Assembly: GCF_009193255.1 (NCBI RefSeq)
Contig: NZ_WACG01000007.1
Coordinates: 1 to 64,000, forward strand
Reading direction: 5' to 3'
From: Arthrobacter koreensis
GTDB lineage: Bacteria; Actinomycetota; Actinomycetes; Actinomycetales; Micrococcaceae
Length of the DNA stretch: 64,000 nt
Part shown: piece by piece, positions 34,290 to 42,789 of the stretch
Layout of the letters: every line of letters begins with the position of its first letter
Position numbering within the stretch: the stretch's first letter is position 1
Made by a program: the position numbers and the translations under genes
Notes under the pieces: generated by a model
The model's database searches: none
Seen by the model: the letters and a program-made list of their open reading frames with translations, nothing else
Told to the model about the DNA's origin: nothing

Positions 34290-34702
34290 CAGGAACGCAC
34301 CCCGTCAGGCAGGAGGACCACGCCGCCGGTTAGCCGCGCCAATGTGTGGCTGAGCTCGTCAGCCAGCCTTCCGCCGTCGGGCACCCCTCCGGTGGCATGA
34401 ACCTCGAGCCACCACAACGGTGCCGCGGACCCGGTGCCCTCGGCGGTGAAGAACTCCGGAACCGCGGACCCTGCCGGAGCGCTGACGTCCGCGCCGGAGA
34501 GCAGCCGCAGCACTTCCCCCGGCAGCCGTATGAGGCGGGGGAGCTCCAGGACCAGGGGGACGCTGTCTCCGTCGAGTATTTCCAGGACCTGCCCTGCCGC
34601 GGCTTCGCGCATGCTCTTCTCCGGCATGGTCTCGGCGAGGGCCTGGACCACGGTTCGGCGATCCGGTTCTCCGGTGCTGACCACCACCCACCGCGCACTC
34701 AC
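34289..34702 (-). CDS. Uncharacterised type VII locus protein
   Basis: 137 residues, not recognised. It is a mixed alpha/beta protein without signal peptide, membrane helix or Cys. It has short hydrophobic strands (WVVVST, VPLVLELPRLIRLP, PLWWLEVHAT) and ends LTGGVVLLPDGVRS. It overlaps both neighbours by 4 bp or less: the GTG sits in the eccC stop (GTGA) and its own stop touches the next ATG. Such tight coupling on both sides makes it a real gene of the secretion operon. Confidence 0.7.
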   Translation of the reverse strand: MSARWVVVSTGEPDRRTVVQALAETMPEKSMREAAAGQVLEILDGDSVPLVLELPRLIRLPGEVLRLLSGADVSAPAGSAVPEFFTAEGTGSAAPLWWLEVHATGGVPDGGRLADELSHTLARLTGGVVLLPDGVRS

Positions 34703-37700
34703 TGGCCACCCACAGGGGCCACGGCGCCGGCCGGATCATTGAGGAACAGCTGGATCATTTGCACCGGACGCCCGGGCTGGATCAGCTGGGCACGGCCGGG
34801 GGGCAGCGTACGGGCCCGGACACCGTTGATCAGGCCTCCCTCGGTCCGGTCGCCGGAGAGGATCAGGGCCGCGCTGCCGGAGTCCCGCAGGGCAGTAAAG
34901 AAGGATTCATACATGCCGCGGCTGGCGCCCCGCACCCGGCGCGACAGCACTGCGTGCAGCCCAATCTCCGGGGCCAGGGGAAGGTACGGCGTGAGGCGCG
35001 CGAGCGGTGAGGAACCGCCGGCCGTCAGCACGTCATAGTCATCGATTACCAGGACCACACGGGGGGCCGCCGCGATCTCCTCGGGGGAGGCCCCCACACG
35101 TTTCTCCAGCTCGGACGCGACGGCAGCCGCCAGCTTCTCAGCCAGCGCCGCGCTGGTCGCGTAGCCGCCCAGGTAGTCCTCCTGCACCTCGCCGGCGAGA
35201 GCCCGGCGGGGATCGAAGACGGCAAAGACGATGTTCTCGGCAGTGTGCTGGGCAGCGAGGGTTCGGACCACACTCCGAAGCACGTTGGATTTGCCCGAGG
35301 CATCATCACCCATGACCACCAGGTGGTGCTCACGGCCCTGGAGATCCAGGTTCTCGGTCCCCAGATCGGTTTCCCGCAGTCCCAGCGGCACCAGGCCCGG
35401 CACGGACGGCACCGCCGCGGGATCCGCCGGTGCCACGGCAGGCAGCACACGGACCGCCATTGCCCGGCCGTCGGTGGACGCGGCAACGGCAGCCACCAGG
35501 TCCCGCGTTCCCTGGATTGCGGACCCGTCATCCGGGTTTCCGTCGATGCGCGGCAGGGCGATGTGGCCCTGCAGTTTGCGGTCCGTCAGTGCCCGGCCCG
35601 GAGTGCCGGGGCTTAGGGCTTCGGCCAGCTTGCGGCCGTGCGCGGACTCGCCGGGATCGGCCAGCCGCAGCTCGATCCGGTTGCCGAAGAAGCTCTGCTG
35701 CGCAATCCGGATTTCATTCATGCGCGAGCAGGTGACCACCACGTGGATGCCGTAGCCGCCGCCGCGGGAAATGAGGGCGTGGACGGACTTTTCAATGTCC
35801 TCGAACTCGTCTGACAGTTGTCCGTAACCGTCGACCAGCAGCACAATGTCCGCGCTGGAAAGTTCCGGGATCCGGCCCTGGGCATGCAGGGTCCGCAGCG
35901 TGCCGAGCGAATCGATCTGGTACTTCTCGAAGATCCGCTCGCGCTGGTTCAGCATGCCCAGTACCTCGTCCACGGTCCGGCGGACGACCTCCCGGTTGGT
36001 GCGCACGGCTACGCCGCCCACGTGGGGGAGTCCTTCCAGCGGGAGCAGGGAGCTGCCGAGCAGGTCCACCGCATAGATCCCTGCCTCGGACGGCGTGTGG
36101 GTCAGGGCGAGCGACGCCGCAATGGTGCGCAGGGCGGTGCTCTTGCCGGTGGAGGGCCCGCCTACTATGGCGGCGTTCCCGCCGTTGGCGGCCAGGTCCA
36201 GGTGCCAGATGCCCTGCCACTGCTTGGCCGGGTCATCCAGCAGACCAATCGGGATGGACAGGTTACCGCCGGCGTTCAGCCGCAGCCCCTGGCTGGTGGT
36301 GAGCACTCCGCCGGCAGCGGTGTCCAGCGCCAGGCCGCGGGGAAGCGGCGGCAGCCAGATGGGGTCCACTGCGCGGGGGAAACGGGCCAGGGTGTCCATG
36401 AGCGTGGACAGCACGGTAGGCCCGGTGGTGCGTTTGGCTGACGACGCCGAGGCAGGCGCGGGAGCGCCGCCGTCCCCGGGAGACTCCAGCGAAGCCGCGT
36501 AGGGGGGAACTTCGAGGACCGGCGGCTGTTCATCCGCTTCCTGTTCTGCGGGGGCAGCCGCGTCTTCCAGGGGGCCTGAGACATATCCGGCCTTGAAGCG
36601 GGTGTAGGTGGTGGTGTCCACCTTGAGGTAGCCGAAGCCCGGCACGGGCGGAAGGTGGAAGGCGTCCGGCGTGTCCAGGACAGTCCTGGACTCGGATTCG
36701 GAGAGGGTCCGCAGGCCGATCCGGTAGGAGAGGTACGTGTCCAGGCCACGCAGTTTGCCGCCCTCGATCCGCTGGCTGGAGAGCAGCAGGTGCACGCCGA
36801 TGGACCGCCCGATGCGGCCAATGGAAAGGAAGAGTTCAATGAAGTCGGGGCGTGCGGTGAGCAGTTCACCGAATTCGTCGATGATGACCACCAGATGCGG
36901 AAGCGGCGGGAGGTCCTCGCCCTGGCCCTGGCGGTGTTTGCGGTGCAGCTGGTAGTCCGTGATGTTAGCCAGGTTGCCGGCGTCCTTGAGCACTTCCTGG
37001 CGGCGCTGGATTTCGCCGGACAGGCTGGCATAGACGCGTTCGATCAGGCTGACGTCATCGAAAAGGTTGGTGATGACGCCGGTGACCTGCGGGGCGTCCG
37101 CGAACGGTGCGAAGGTGGCTCCGCCCTTATAGTCCACAAGGACCATGGCCAGCAGCTCGGGCGGATGCGTGGCCAGCAGGCCCACCACCAGGGAGCGCAG
37201 CATTTCGGACTTGCCGGAACCGGTGGCGCCCACGCAGAGGCCGTGCGGGCCATGGCCAAACTGTGCTGACTCCTTGAGGTCAAGCAGCGCCGGACGGCCG
37301 CGATCGTCGGCCCCGAGCGGTACCCGGAGGAAGTCCACCTCGCTGCGCGGCTGCCAGAGCCTGCGGATATCTGCCTCATCCAGCCGCGGAGAAAGGCCGA
37401 GCATGTCCAGGAACCCTTCGGAGCTGCCGGTGCTTTCATGTTCCAGGGAATCGGGGGAGAGCCGCAGCGGAGCCAGGCTCCGTGCGAGTGACTCGGCCAG
37501 CTCCACGGGAAGGGAGTCCAGCGTGCCGCTGTCCAGGCGGGGCTGGACCGGATCCTCGCGGTAGTTCTCCAGCAGGAACCCCGAGTCGGTTTCGGAAATG
37601 CGAACAGCTACCTCGCCCGGCTCCTGCCCTCTGTCCGCGGCAAGGTAGAGGGTGGTGATGCCAAGCTGGCCCGGAGCGGCCTGCCGGTCCGGCAACGTCA

Positions 37701-38700
37701 GTTCGGACGGCAGCATGCCGTAACTGTCCGAAACCACCAGCAGGCGCGGAAGGGCTGAGCCGATTCCGCCGCGCAGGAAGTTCTTGCGGGCCTCGGCGGC
37801 CAGGTTGGAGCGGCGGGAAAGGTCGTCCTGGACCAGGTCGGCCAGCGAGTCCATGCTGGGCGCGATCCGGCGGACGGGACCGGTGCGGTGGGTTTTGTCC
37901 TGGTCCGCCAGGTGCGGAAGCCAGGAAGCCCATTCCCAGTCCGTGCGCGTCTGCTCAGGGGTGACCACTGCCAGGTGCAGGTCTTCGGGTGAGGAGAATG
38001 CCGCAGACTGGAGTACCAGCAGGCGCGAGACCCGGAGCACGAATTCCCGCGAGCCCACCACGCTCACCGTTCCGGCGCCGTCCAGCGGAACGGTTACCGG
38101 CAGGTCGGGACTCGCCTCATAGCGCCGCTTAAGGATTTGCAGTTCTGCAGTCATGAAGGTGTCGTCGCGGGCCAGCGCGGACCCCGAATCCATAACCGTG
38201 ATCTCCCGGTTACTCCGGGTGCCGGTGCCAATCCTGGTGCGGAGGAAATCCTCGTTGTGCCGGCGGCGTTCCCAGACCCGGCGGTGATTGCGGATGATGT
38301 CGAACAGCGCCTCGGGCGGCGGATTGGCTGCGCGCGCGACGGCGGCCGCCTCCTGTTCCTGGACCCGCAGTGTAGTGCGGCAGCGCTCCAGGTACTCGAG
38401 GTAGTTTTCCCGCTGTTCCCGGCGCGCGCGTCCCTGTTTTCCGCGCTGGCTGACCATCATCACGATCGAGGCGAGGATGGTCACGATCATCATGAGCGCA
38501 CCGACTGCCGCGAGCGGGGAGCCGCGGAAGAGCATCATCACGGTCATCGAAACGCCGGCGCCGAGCAGCGGCACCAGCGACATCATGTTCATGCCGCCTT
38601 TTCCGCCCTCGATCTGCGGCGGCGCGTCCAAAGTGAAAGCTTCCATGCTGCGGGCCGGCGGGGTAGTGCGGGCGGGGCGGTGCAGCAGTTTCACGCTCAT
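34699..38700 (-). CDS. eccC: Type VII secretion ATPase EccC (three ATPase domains)
   Basis: A 1,333-residue FtsK/SpoIIIE-type motor that recognises substrates and drives export. Two membrane helices lie at about 36-80. ATPase 1 has Walker A GATGSGKSEML (about 489) and Walker B VVIIDEFGEL. ATPase 2 has GGPSTGKST (about 846) and LLVDGYGQL. ATPase 3 has GDDASGKSN (about 1130) and LVIDDYDVL. EccCa and EccCb are fused. The ATG at 38700 is chosen because it overlaps the TGA of the upstream gene (ATGA) and starts the typical basic N-terminus. Upstream in-frame codons belong to an overlap. The substrate-binding pockets of domains 2 and 3 cannot be judged by eye. Confidence 0.93.
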   Translation of the reverse strand: MSVKLLHRPARTTPPARSMEAFTLDAPPQIEGGKGGMNMMSLVPLLGAGVSMTVMMLFRGSPLAAVGALMMIVTILASIVMMVSQRGKQGRARREQRENYLEYLERCRTTLRVQEQEAAAVARAANPPPEALFDIIRNHRRVWERRRHNEDFLRTRIGTGTRSNREITVMDSGSALARDDTFMTAELQILKRRYEASPDLPVTVPLDGAGTVSVVGSREFVLRVSRLLVLQSAAFSSPEDLHLAVVTPEQTRTDWEWASWLPHLADQDKTHRTGPVRRIAPSMDSLADLVQDDLSRRSNLAAEARKNFLRGGIGSALPRLLVVSDSYGMLPSELTLPDRQAAPGQLGITTLYLAADRGQEPGEVAVRISETDSGFLLENYREDPVQPRLDSGTLDSLPVELAESLARSLAPLRLSPDSLEHESTGSSEGFLDMLGLSPRLDEADIRRLWQPRSEVDFLRVPLGADDRGRPALLDLKESAQFGHGPHGLCVGATGSGKSEMLRSLVVGLLATHPPELLAMVLVDYKGGATFAPFADAPQVTGVITNLFDDVSLIERVYASLSGEIQRRQEVLKDAGNLANITDYQLHRKHRQGQGEDLPPLPHLVVIIDEFGELLTARPDFIELFLSIGRIGRSIGVHLLLSSQRIEGGKLRGLDTYLSYRIGLRTLSESESRTVLDTPDAFHLPPVPGFGYLKVDTTTYTRFKAGYVSGPLEDAAAPAEQEADEQPPVLEVPPYAASLESPGDGGAPAPASASSAKRTTGPTVLSTLMDTLARFPRAVDPIWLPPLPRGLALDTAAGGVLTTSQGLRLNAGGNLSIPIGLLDDPAKQWQGIWHLDLAANGGNAAIVGGPSTGKSTALRTIAASLALTHTPSEAGIYAVDLLGSSLLPLEGLPHVGGVAVRTNREVVRRTVDEVLGMLNQRERIFEKYQIDSLGTLRTLHAQGRIPELSSADIVLLVDGYGQLSDEFEDIEKSVHALISRGGGYGIHVVVTCSRMNEIRIAQQSFFGNRIELRLADPGESAHGRKLAEALSPGTPGRALTDRKLQGHIALPRIDGNPDDGSAIQGTRDLVAAVAASTDGRAMAVRVLPAVAPADPAAVPSVPGLVPLGLRETDLGTENLDLQGREHHLVVMGDDASGKSNVLRSVVRTLAAQHTAENIVFAVFDPRRALAGEVQEDYLGGYATSAALAEKLAAAVASELEKRVGASPEEIAAAPRVVLVIDDYDVLTAGGSSPLARLTPYLPLAPEIGLHAVLSRRVRGASRGMYESFFTALRDSGSAALILSGDRTEGGLINGVRARTLPPGRAQLIQPGRPVQMIQLFLNDPAGAVAPVGGQ

Positions 38701-39725
38701 ACCCGGGCCCTCCTCCCGGAGTTGTTCTCCGCTTGCCTGGCTGCGGCGGGCTTTCCGGGCCGGCCGGGCGCGGAAGACGCAGCCGCGAGTACCCTGGCGG
38801 CCAGTTCGGCGGCCTGCAGCCGGGCGGCACGGGACAGGAGGCGGGGCTGGATCTCCACGCCGGCGGCCAGATGGGCGTCGTAGTCCAGCACTGCGGTGTC
38901 TATCCCGGAACGGGCGAGCCTGCGGGCCTCGGCTGCGGGCTTGAACGGACTGCGGGCGGAACGGGTGAGCAGCACCAGCAGCGGCACCTGTGCCAGTGAC
39001 TGGTTGCTGCGCCAAAGCTCGGCGGCCTGCACTGCATCGTCGATTCCGGCCACGCTGGCCGGGGTGACGAAAAGCGCCAGATGGGATTCGGCCAGGGCCC
39101 AGTGAACGGCGTCGGATCCGAGACCCGCCGGGCAATCGAAGAGGGTGACAGGACAGTACCGGGAGAGCACCCGGGAGAAGTGCGTGGCGTCGTCGTGCGT
39201 GGCTTTCCGGGTTCCCGCCGCGGACCGCCGCCCGGTGAACAGCAGGTTCTCCGGACCGGGAGACGCCACAATGTTCCGCACTTCGGCGAGCGAACCGGGG
39301 ATGGTGCGTGCCAGCCTGGACGACGCGGCGTCCAGGGAGGGTGCATCCGGCGCCGCGAGGCGCAGTGCGAGCGTTCCGGCTTCGGCCAGGTCAACTGCGG
39401 CAGCGGCGTCGGCGCGGAGGGAAGCATAAGTGCGTGCCAGCAGGGCCGCGGCCGTGCTCCGTCCGGCACCCCCGCGGAAACCCGTCACCGCGATCCGCCT
39501 GCCGGTTGTCACAGGACGCTGCACGCCCGCGGCGGCTTCCGCCAGGGACTGAGCGTAGTCGTCCCCGCGGAACATGTCCGCGGCCTGCTGCAGCACCCGG
39601 CGTGCTGGGCCTTCCGCCGGGCGGGTGCGCAGCGTGCGCCGGAGGCGCTGGGGCGTGGACTCGAAGCCGTCGCCCTGGGCTGCTGCAGGCGCCCCAAAAC
39701 CGTTACCGGGAGTTATCTGTGTCAT
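38697..39725 (-). CDS. ParA/MinD-like ATPase of the type VII locus
   Basis: A 342-residue protein of the SIMIBI class, like the EspI-type proteins found in ESX loci. Residues about 75-95 form a deviant Walker A, GFRGGAGRSTAAALL, in which Arg replaces the two lysines of KGGxGKT. The switch II region reads TLFDCPAGLG and a strand FVTPASVAG follows. The N-terminus is Gln/Arg-rich and the C-terminus Ala/Arg-rich. It lies between eccD and eccC, touching both. It may position the machine or regulate EccC. With Arg in place of Lys, ATP hydrolysis is uncertain. Confidence 0.83.
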   Translation of the reverse strand: MTQITPGNGFGAPAAAQGDGFESTPQRLRRTLRTRPAEGPARRVLQQAADMFRGDDYAQSLAEAAAGVQRPVTTGRRIAVTGFRGGAGRSTAAALLARTYASLRADAAAAVDLAEAGTLALRLAAPDAPSLDAASSRLARTIPGSLAEVRNIVASPGPENLLFTGRRSAAGTRKATHDDATHFSRVLSRYCPVTLFDCPAGLGSDAVHWALAESHLALFVTPASVAGIDDAVQAAELWRSNQSLAQVPLLVLLTRSARSPFKPAAEARRLARSGIDTAVLDYDAHLAAGVEIQPRLLSRAARLQAAELAARVLAAASSAPGRPGKPAAARQAENNSGRRARV

Positions 39726-41072
39726 CTAGAAGCTCTCCAGCAGTTGCGCGAAGATACCGAACATTCCGGCCGCGAGCGGGACGGACGCGAGGATGGCGAG
39801 GGTTTCCAGCCGCTTTGCGGCCAGCCGGAACCTGGCCTGGGCATGGTCCGGAAGGTCCAGGGACAACGCGATCCAGACTGCGGCGGCGAGCACCAGCACC
39901 GTAACCCCGGTTACCCAGGGCTGGTCCGCGAACCAGCGGCTGCCGCCGGCCGCGAGTGCGGCCAGCCCGACGGCGGTGGCGGCGTAGAGTGCCAGCCGCT
40001 CCGGGGCCAGCGGGAAGGCCCGGGCACGCAGGAACACCGCCAGCGTCAGCACGGCGACCAGCGGCAGCGACCAGGACTGCTGGGCTGTATCCGTGCCAAG
40101 GATCCACAGAGCGAGGGCAGCGGAAGCGGCGGCGGCTGCGGTGCCTGCTACCAGTCCGCCGTGTGCCGAAGCGATGGCCTCGAGGGCGTCGGGGCGTCCC
40201 ACGTGGCCGCCCTTGGCCCGGCGGTCATCCAGTGCCGCCAATCCGGAGGCGGCCAGAGCCAGGCCCGGAAGCAGGCCGAGCAGCAGTATGCTGGCGATTC
40301 CGGCGAGGGCCGCGGCCTGGACAGCGGTTCCCGTGAGAACCACCGAGGCGCTCCAGAATGCCGCGGTGAGAGCCGTTACCAGCGCGCCGCTGTACATGGC
40401 CCTGGGGTGGCGGTTCGCTGCGCCGAGGGCCAGGAGTGTTCCCGCGGTGGACCCGGCGAGAAGCAGGCCGGCGCGCGCGTAGTCGCCGTCGGTCCCGCCG
40501 AGCAGTCCCGCTGCGTGGAGGGAGGATCCCAGCCCGGCCAGCCAGCCGGCTCCGAGTGCGGCGGGTCCCGCCGGAGAGGAGGGGCTGCGTCGGCAGACCA
40601 GGATTCCTGCGCCAGCGGCCAGCACGGCGAGGGCGGCGAGCAGCCACCAGGCTGCCTCCGGTGCGGTCGCTGCGATGATTAGTTCGGCACCGGCCCAGAG
40701 ACCGGCGGCTGCGAACACACCGGCGGTGGCGTTTTTCCAGGTCCTGGTCCATCGTCCGCGAACTGCCTCGGTTTCGACGACCACGAGGTCAGTGACGTCG
40801 TAGACGACCGGGGCTGGCGGGGCCTCGGACGCATTGCACAGCGCAAGTGCAGTGCCATCCAGCACCTCGGCCTGGGCAAGGGTATCTGTGGGGGTGAGTT
40901 CGGACCCGTCCGGGGTGACGAGGACCTTGGCGGCTACGTCCTCGGCAGGTTCGTCGCCCAGGAGATCCAGTACCTGCGGCAGAAGAGCCGCAACCGGCTG
41001 GTCCGAGGGCAGCAGCAGGTCCAGATGGCGCTGCCGGCCCACCAGCGTTACCCGTGTGTAGGCATGCGCCAT
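39726..41072 (-). CDS. eccD: Type VII secretion membrane protein EccD
   Basis: 448 residues. The first 80 are a ubiquitin-like domain (YTRVTLVGRQRHLDLLLP to LALC) as in EccD and YukD. About eleven hydrophobic helices follow from residue 115 to the end, which is the EccD channel fold. The ATG overlaps the end of the upstream EccB-like gene by 25 bp, and the stop is immediately followed by the ParA-like gene. It would form the membrane core of the secretion system with EccC. Confidence 0.9.
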   Translation of the reverse strand: MAHAYTRVTLVGRQRHLDLLLPSDQPVAALLPQVLDLLGDEPAEDVAAKVLVTPDGSELTPTDTLAQAEVLDGTALALCNASEAPPAPVVYDVTDLVVVETEAVRGRWTRTWKNATAGVFAAAGLWAGAELIIAATAPEAAWWLLAALAVLAAGAGILVCRRSPSSPAGPAALGAGWLAGLGSSLHAAGLLGGTDGDYARAGLLLAGSTAGTLLALGAANRHPRAMYSGALVTALTAAFWSASVVLTGTAVQAAALAGIASILLLGLLPGLALAASGLAALDDRRAKGGHVGRPDALEAIASAHGGLVAGTAAAAASAALALWILGTDTAQQSWSLPLVAVLTLAVFLRARAFPLAPERLALYAATAVGLAALAAGGSRWFADQPWVTGVTVLVLAAAVWIALSLDLPDHAQARFRLAAKRLETLAILASVPLAAGMFGIFAQLLESF

Positions 41073-41425
41073 GGCTGCCAGGCTCCCGTCTCGTGGCTCA
41101 GGTGTTCACTGCGTGTGTCTTGGGGGTCCAGACCGGCGCCGGCTGGTCCCGCTGCACTTCCGCCCTCGTGCCGTGGACCGGCTGCGGTGCTTTGCTGCTG
41201 CTGTTCCTGCTTGGCACGGTTCTGCTCGAGCAGGTTCGTGACGAACGAGTAGCCAACGCAGACGGCTGCAATAAGGGCGGCCACGGCAACGCTGAAGAGG
41301 AACAGCTTCACGGTGTCCGCCCAGCGGCGTTCGTTGGGGTTTCCCCCGTAGAGCAGGGCTGTAAGCAGCCGGTTTCGGCGGACGGCAACAGACTCAATGA
41401 GCTGGTTGTCGTAGTCGCTTGCCAT
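41048..41425 (-). CDS. Small EccB-like membrane protein (stub)
   Basis: 125 residues. A cytoplasmic N-terminus (MASDYDNQLIESVAVRRNRL) leads through TALLYGGNPNERR to one membrane helix (about 40-62, VKLFLFSVAVAALIAAVCVG) and a Gln/Glu/Gly-rich tail without structure. The layout and the basic-TALL-G pattern resemble the N-terminus of EccB, but the periplasmic domain of EccB is absent. The ATG at 41425 has GGGGGG nine bases upstream. It is the first gene of the eccD-ParA-eccC block. The EccB link is a suggestion from pattern and position. Confidence 0.75.
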   Translation of the reverse strand: MASDYDNQLIESVAVRRNRLLTALLYGGNPNERRWADTVKLFLFSVAVAALIAAVCVGYSFVTNLLEQNRAKQEQQQQSTAAGPRHEGGSAAGPAGAGLDPQDTRSEHLSHETGAWQPWRMPTHG

Positions 41426-41669
41426 GATGCATGTCCCCCCAATCACAAGTACGCTACATATCCTTACATGCCCCGGGCAGATTACCGGCGCGGCCGGGCG
41501 GTTATCCACATGGGTAGTTCTCCCCATTGCGGGTCGGAGGAAGTGCGGCTTGTATGAGGGGGTACCGCGCGGAAGCCAGGCCACCCTGTGTGGCCCTGGA
41601 CGGCCGGAGCACCGGCAGCGGGGGGAATGACCGGACGAATGGCACGCAGGTGCCGGAGGTGGTAGACGA
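41426..41669. promoter_or_regulatory. Divergent promoter region of the secretion and substrate blocks
   Basis: 244 bp between the minus-strand secretion block and the plus-strand WXG100 block. It contains an A/T-rich patch (about 41440-41470) with possible -10 boxes for the minus strand, and a strong GGAGGT just before the plus-strand ATG at 41670. A DnaA-box-like TTATCCACA lies at 41502-41510. No clear operator palindrome is seen. Confidence 0.45.
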
Positions 41670-42005
41670 ATGAAATTTGATATGGGGTCCTCGACCCTGG
41701 GCACACTGACGCAGCAGACGGGACACTCCAATGAGGACCTGGGCCAGCTGGTCCGCAACCTCATGGACGCCGTCACCCCGCTCCAGGGCAAGTTCAACGG
41801 CCAGGGCCGGGTGCGCTTTGATGAGTTCAAGGCCCGCACCGATGAGATCGCCAATGAGCTCAACAGCTCCCTGTCGGCGATCCTTATGGGCCAGTCGGAA
41901 ATGGACCGTTCCTTCCAGATGGGCGACCAGGAGTCCGCGGACAACGCAGCCCAGCAGCAGGGCGCGGCCAGCTTTGACGCCGCACGCTTCGGCTCCTCGC
42001 GCTAA
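41670..42005 (+). CDS. WXG100-type small helical protein
   Basis: 111 residues forming two predicted helices with a turn at LQGKFNGQGRVRFDEF, the place where ESAT-6-like proteins have WxG. Phe replaces Trp. The second helix (RTDEIANELNSSLSAILMGQSEMDRSF) is followed by a flexible tail. It is the first gene of the substrate block with a very good ribosome site (GGAGG). By position and fold it is a substrate or co-substrate of EccC. Confidence 0.85.
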   Translation: MKFDMGSSTLGTLTQQTGHSNEDLGQLVRNLMDAVTPLQGKFNGQGRVRFDEFKARTDEIANELNSSLSAILMGQSEMDRSFQMGDQESADNAAQQQGAASFDAARFGSSR

Positions 42006-42043
42006 CTCCGTCCCCTTTCCATAGTCTTAGAGAAGGAATTGCC

Positions 42044-42349
42044 ATGTCCCAGGACCGTTTGAGCTATGACACCGATACTTCCGCTGCCGTGCAGGGAGAC
42101 ATCCAGGCCATTGTTGCCCGGCTTGAGTCCCTGATCGCAGAACGCGAGAAAGCCGTGAACGCGGCTATGTCCGACTTCCAGGCGGACGGCGTCTCCGAGG
42201 AGTACCAGGCGGTGGAGAACCGCTTCCGCAATGCCGCCAACGAGACCCGCAACATCATCGCGCTGGTCAAGCAGACGCTTAACCTGAATGACCAGACGGC
42301 CTCCAGCGCGGGCTCCCGTGCCAGGAGCGCTGTCCAGAACATTGGCTAG
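42044..42349 (+). CDS. WXG100-type small helical protein (ESAT-6-like)
   Basis: 101 residues, two long helices joined at FQADGVSEEYQAVENRF. WxG is replaced by ADG. The rest is rich in Glu/Ala/Asn as in ESAT-6 family proteins. AGAAGGA precedes the ATG. It lies between two other small helical proteins and ends 3 bp before the next ATG, so the trio is one operon. It is probably a heterodimer partner of one of its neighbours. Confidence 0.85.
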   Translation: MSQDRLSYDTDTSAAVQGDIQAIVARLESLIAEREKAVNAAMSDFQADGVSEEYQAVENRFRNAANETRNIIALVKQTLNLNDQTASSAGSRARSAVQNIG

Positions 42350-42352
42350 CCG

Positions 42353-42736
42353 ATGAGCTACAACGTCAACCCCGGCGCCGTATCCGGAGTCCTCCAGCAG
42401 GTGGCACCCCTGCTGGAGGAATACGGTACCGAATTTGCTGCCGTGGGGGAGAAGATCAGCGAGCTGGCCACGGCCTGCATGGCTGAGCCGGTGGCAACCG
42501 AACTGGGTTCCCTCACCGAGAAGCTGATCAACCCGGCTTTCACCAATATTGCCGGACGCTCCTCGAACGCTGTGAACGCGGTCAACAACGTCTTGGCCAT
42601 CCTGCTCGAATCAGACGGGCAGATGGCCGGCGATGCCCGCGAAGCGTCCATGCGTGCCGCGCAGTCTGCGGCGGACGATCCGCCTCCGGCTCCCGAACCT
42701 GCGGCCCACTACGGGCCAGGACCGCAGCCCCTTTAA
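42353..42736 (+). CDS. Small helical type VII locus protein (DUF6507-like)
   Basis: 127 residues, mainly helical (GVLQQVAPLLEEYGTEFAAV, then ISELATAC and a long second half) with a Pro-rich tail of 25 residues. It resembles what I recall of DUF6507, a family found with WXG100 genes. No WxG is present. It is placed between two small WXG100-like genes and the large effector, suggesting it is secreted with or escorts the effector. Confidence 0.78.
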   Translation: MSYNVNPGAVSGVLQQVAPLLEEYGTEFAAVGEKISELATACMAEPVATELGSLTEKLINPAFTNIAGRSSNAVNAVNNVLAILLESDGQMAGDAREASMRAAQSAADDPPPAPEPAAHYGPGPQPL

Positions 42737-42789
42737 GCCAGCCGCAGGCCCGACCAGTACTCGTATCCAGTTCAACCCGGGGGAAACCA

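Noticed and set aside
38701-39135. N-terminal extension of EccC
   Set aside because: The frame is open but lies inside the ParA-like gene. The ATG at 38700 overlaps the upstream stop in the normal ATGA way, and the protein then begins as EccC usually does.
41502-41510. DnaA-box-like TTATCCACA
   Set aside because: A single isolated copy, without A/T-rich unwinding region, further boxes or replication genes; not an origin.
41426-41944. Longer N-terminus for the small EccB-like protein
   Set aside because: The extension runs antisense to the first WXG100-like gene and is not protein-like; the ATG at 41425 has a ribosome site.
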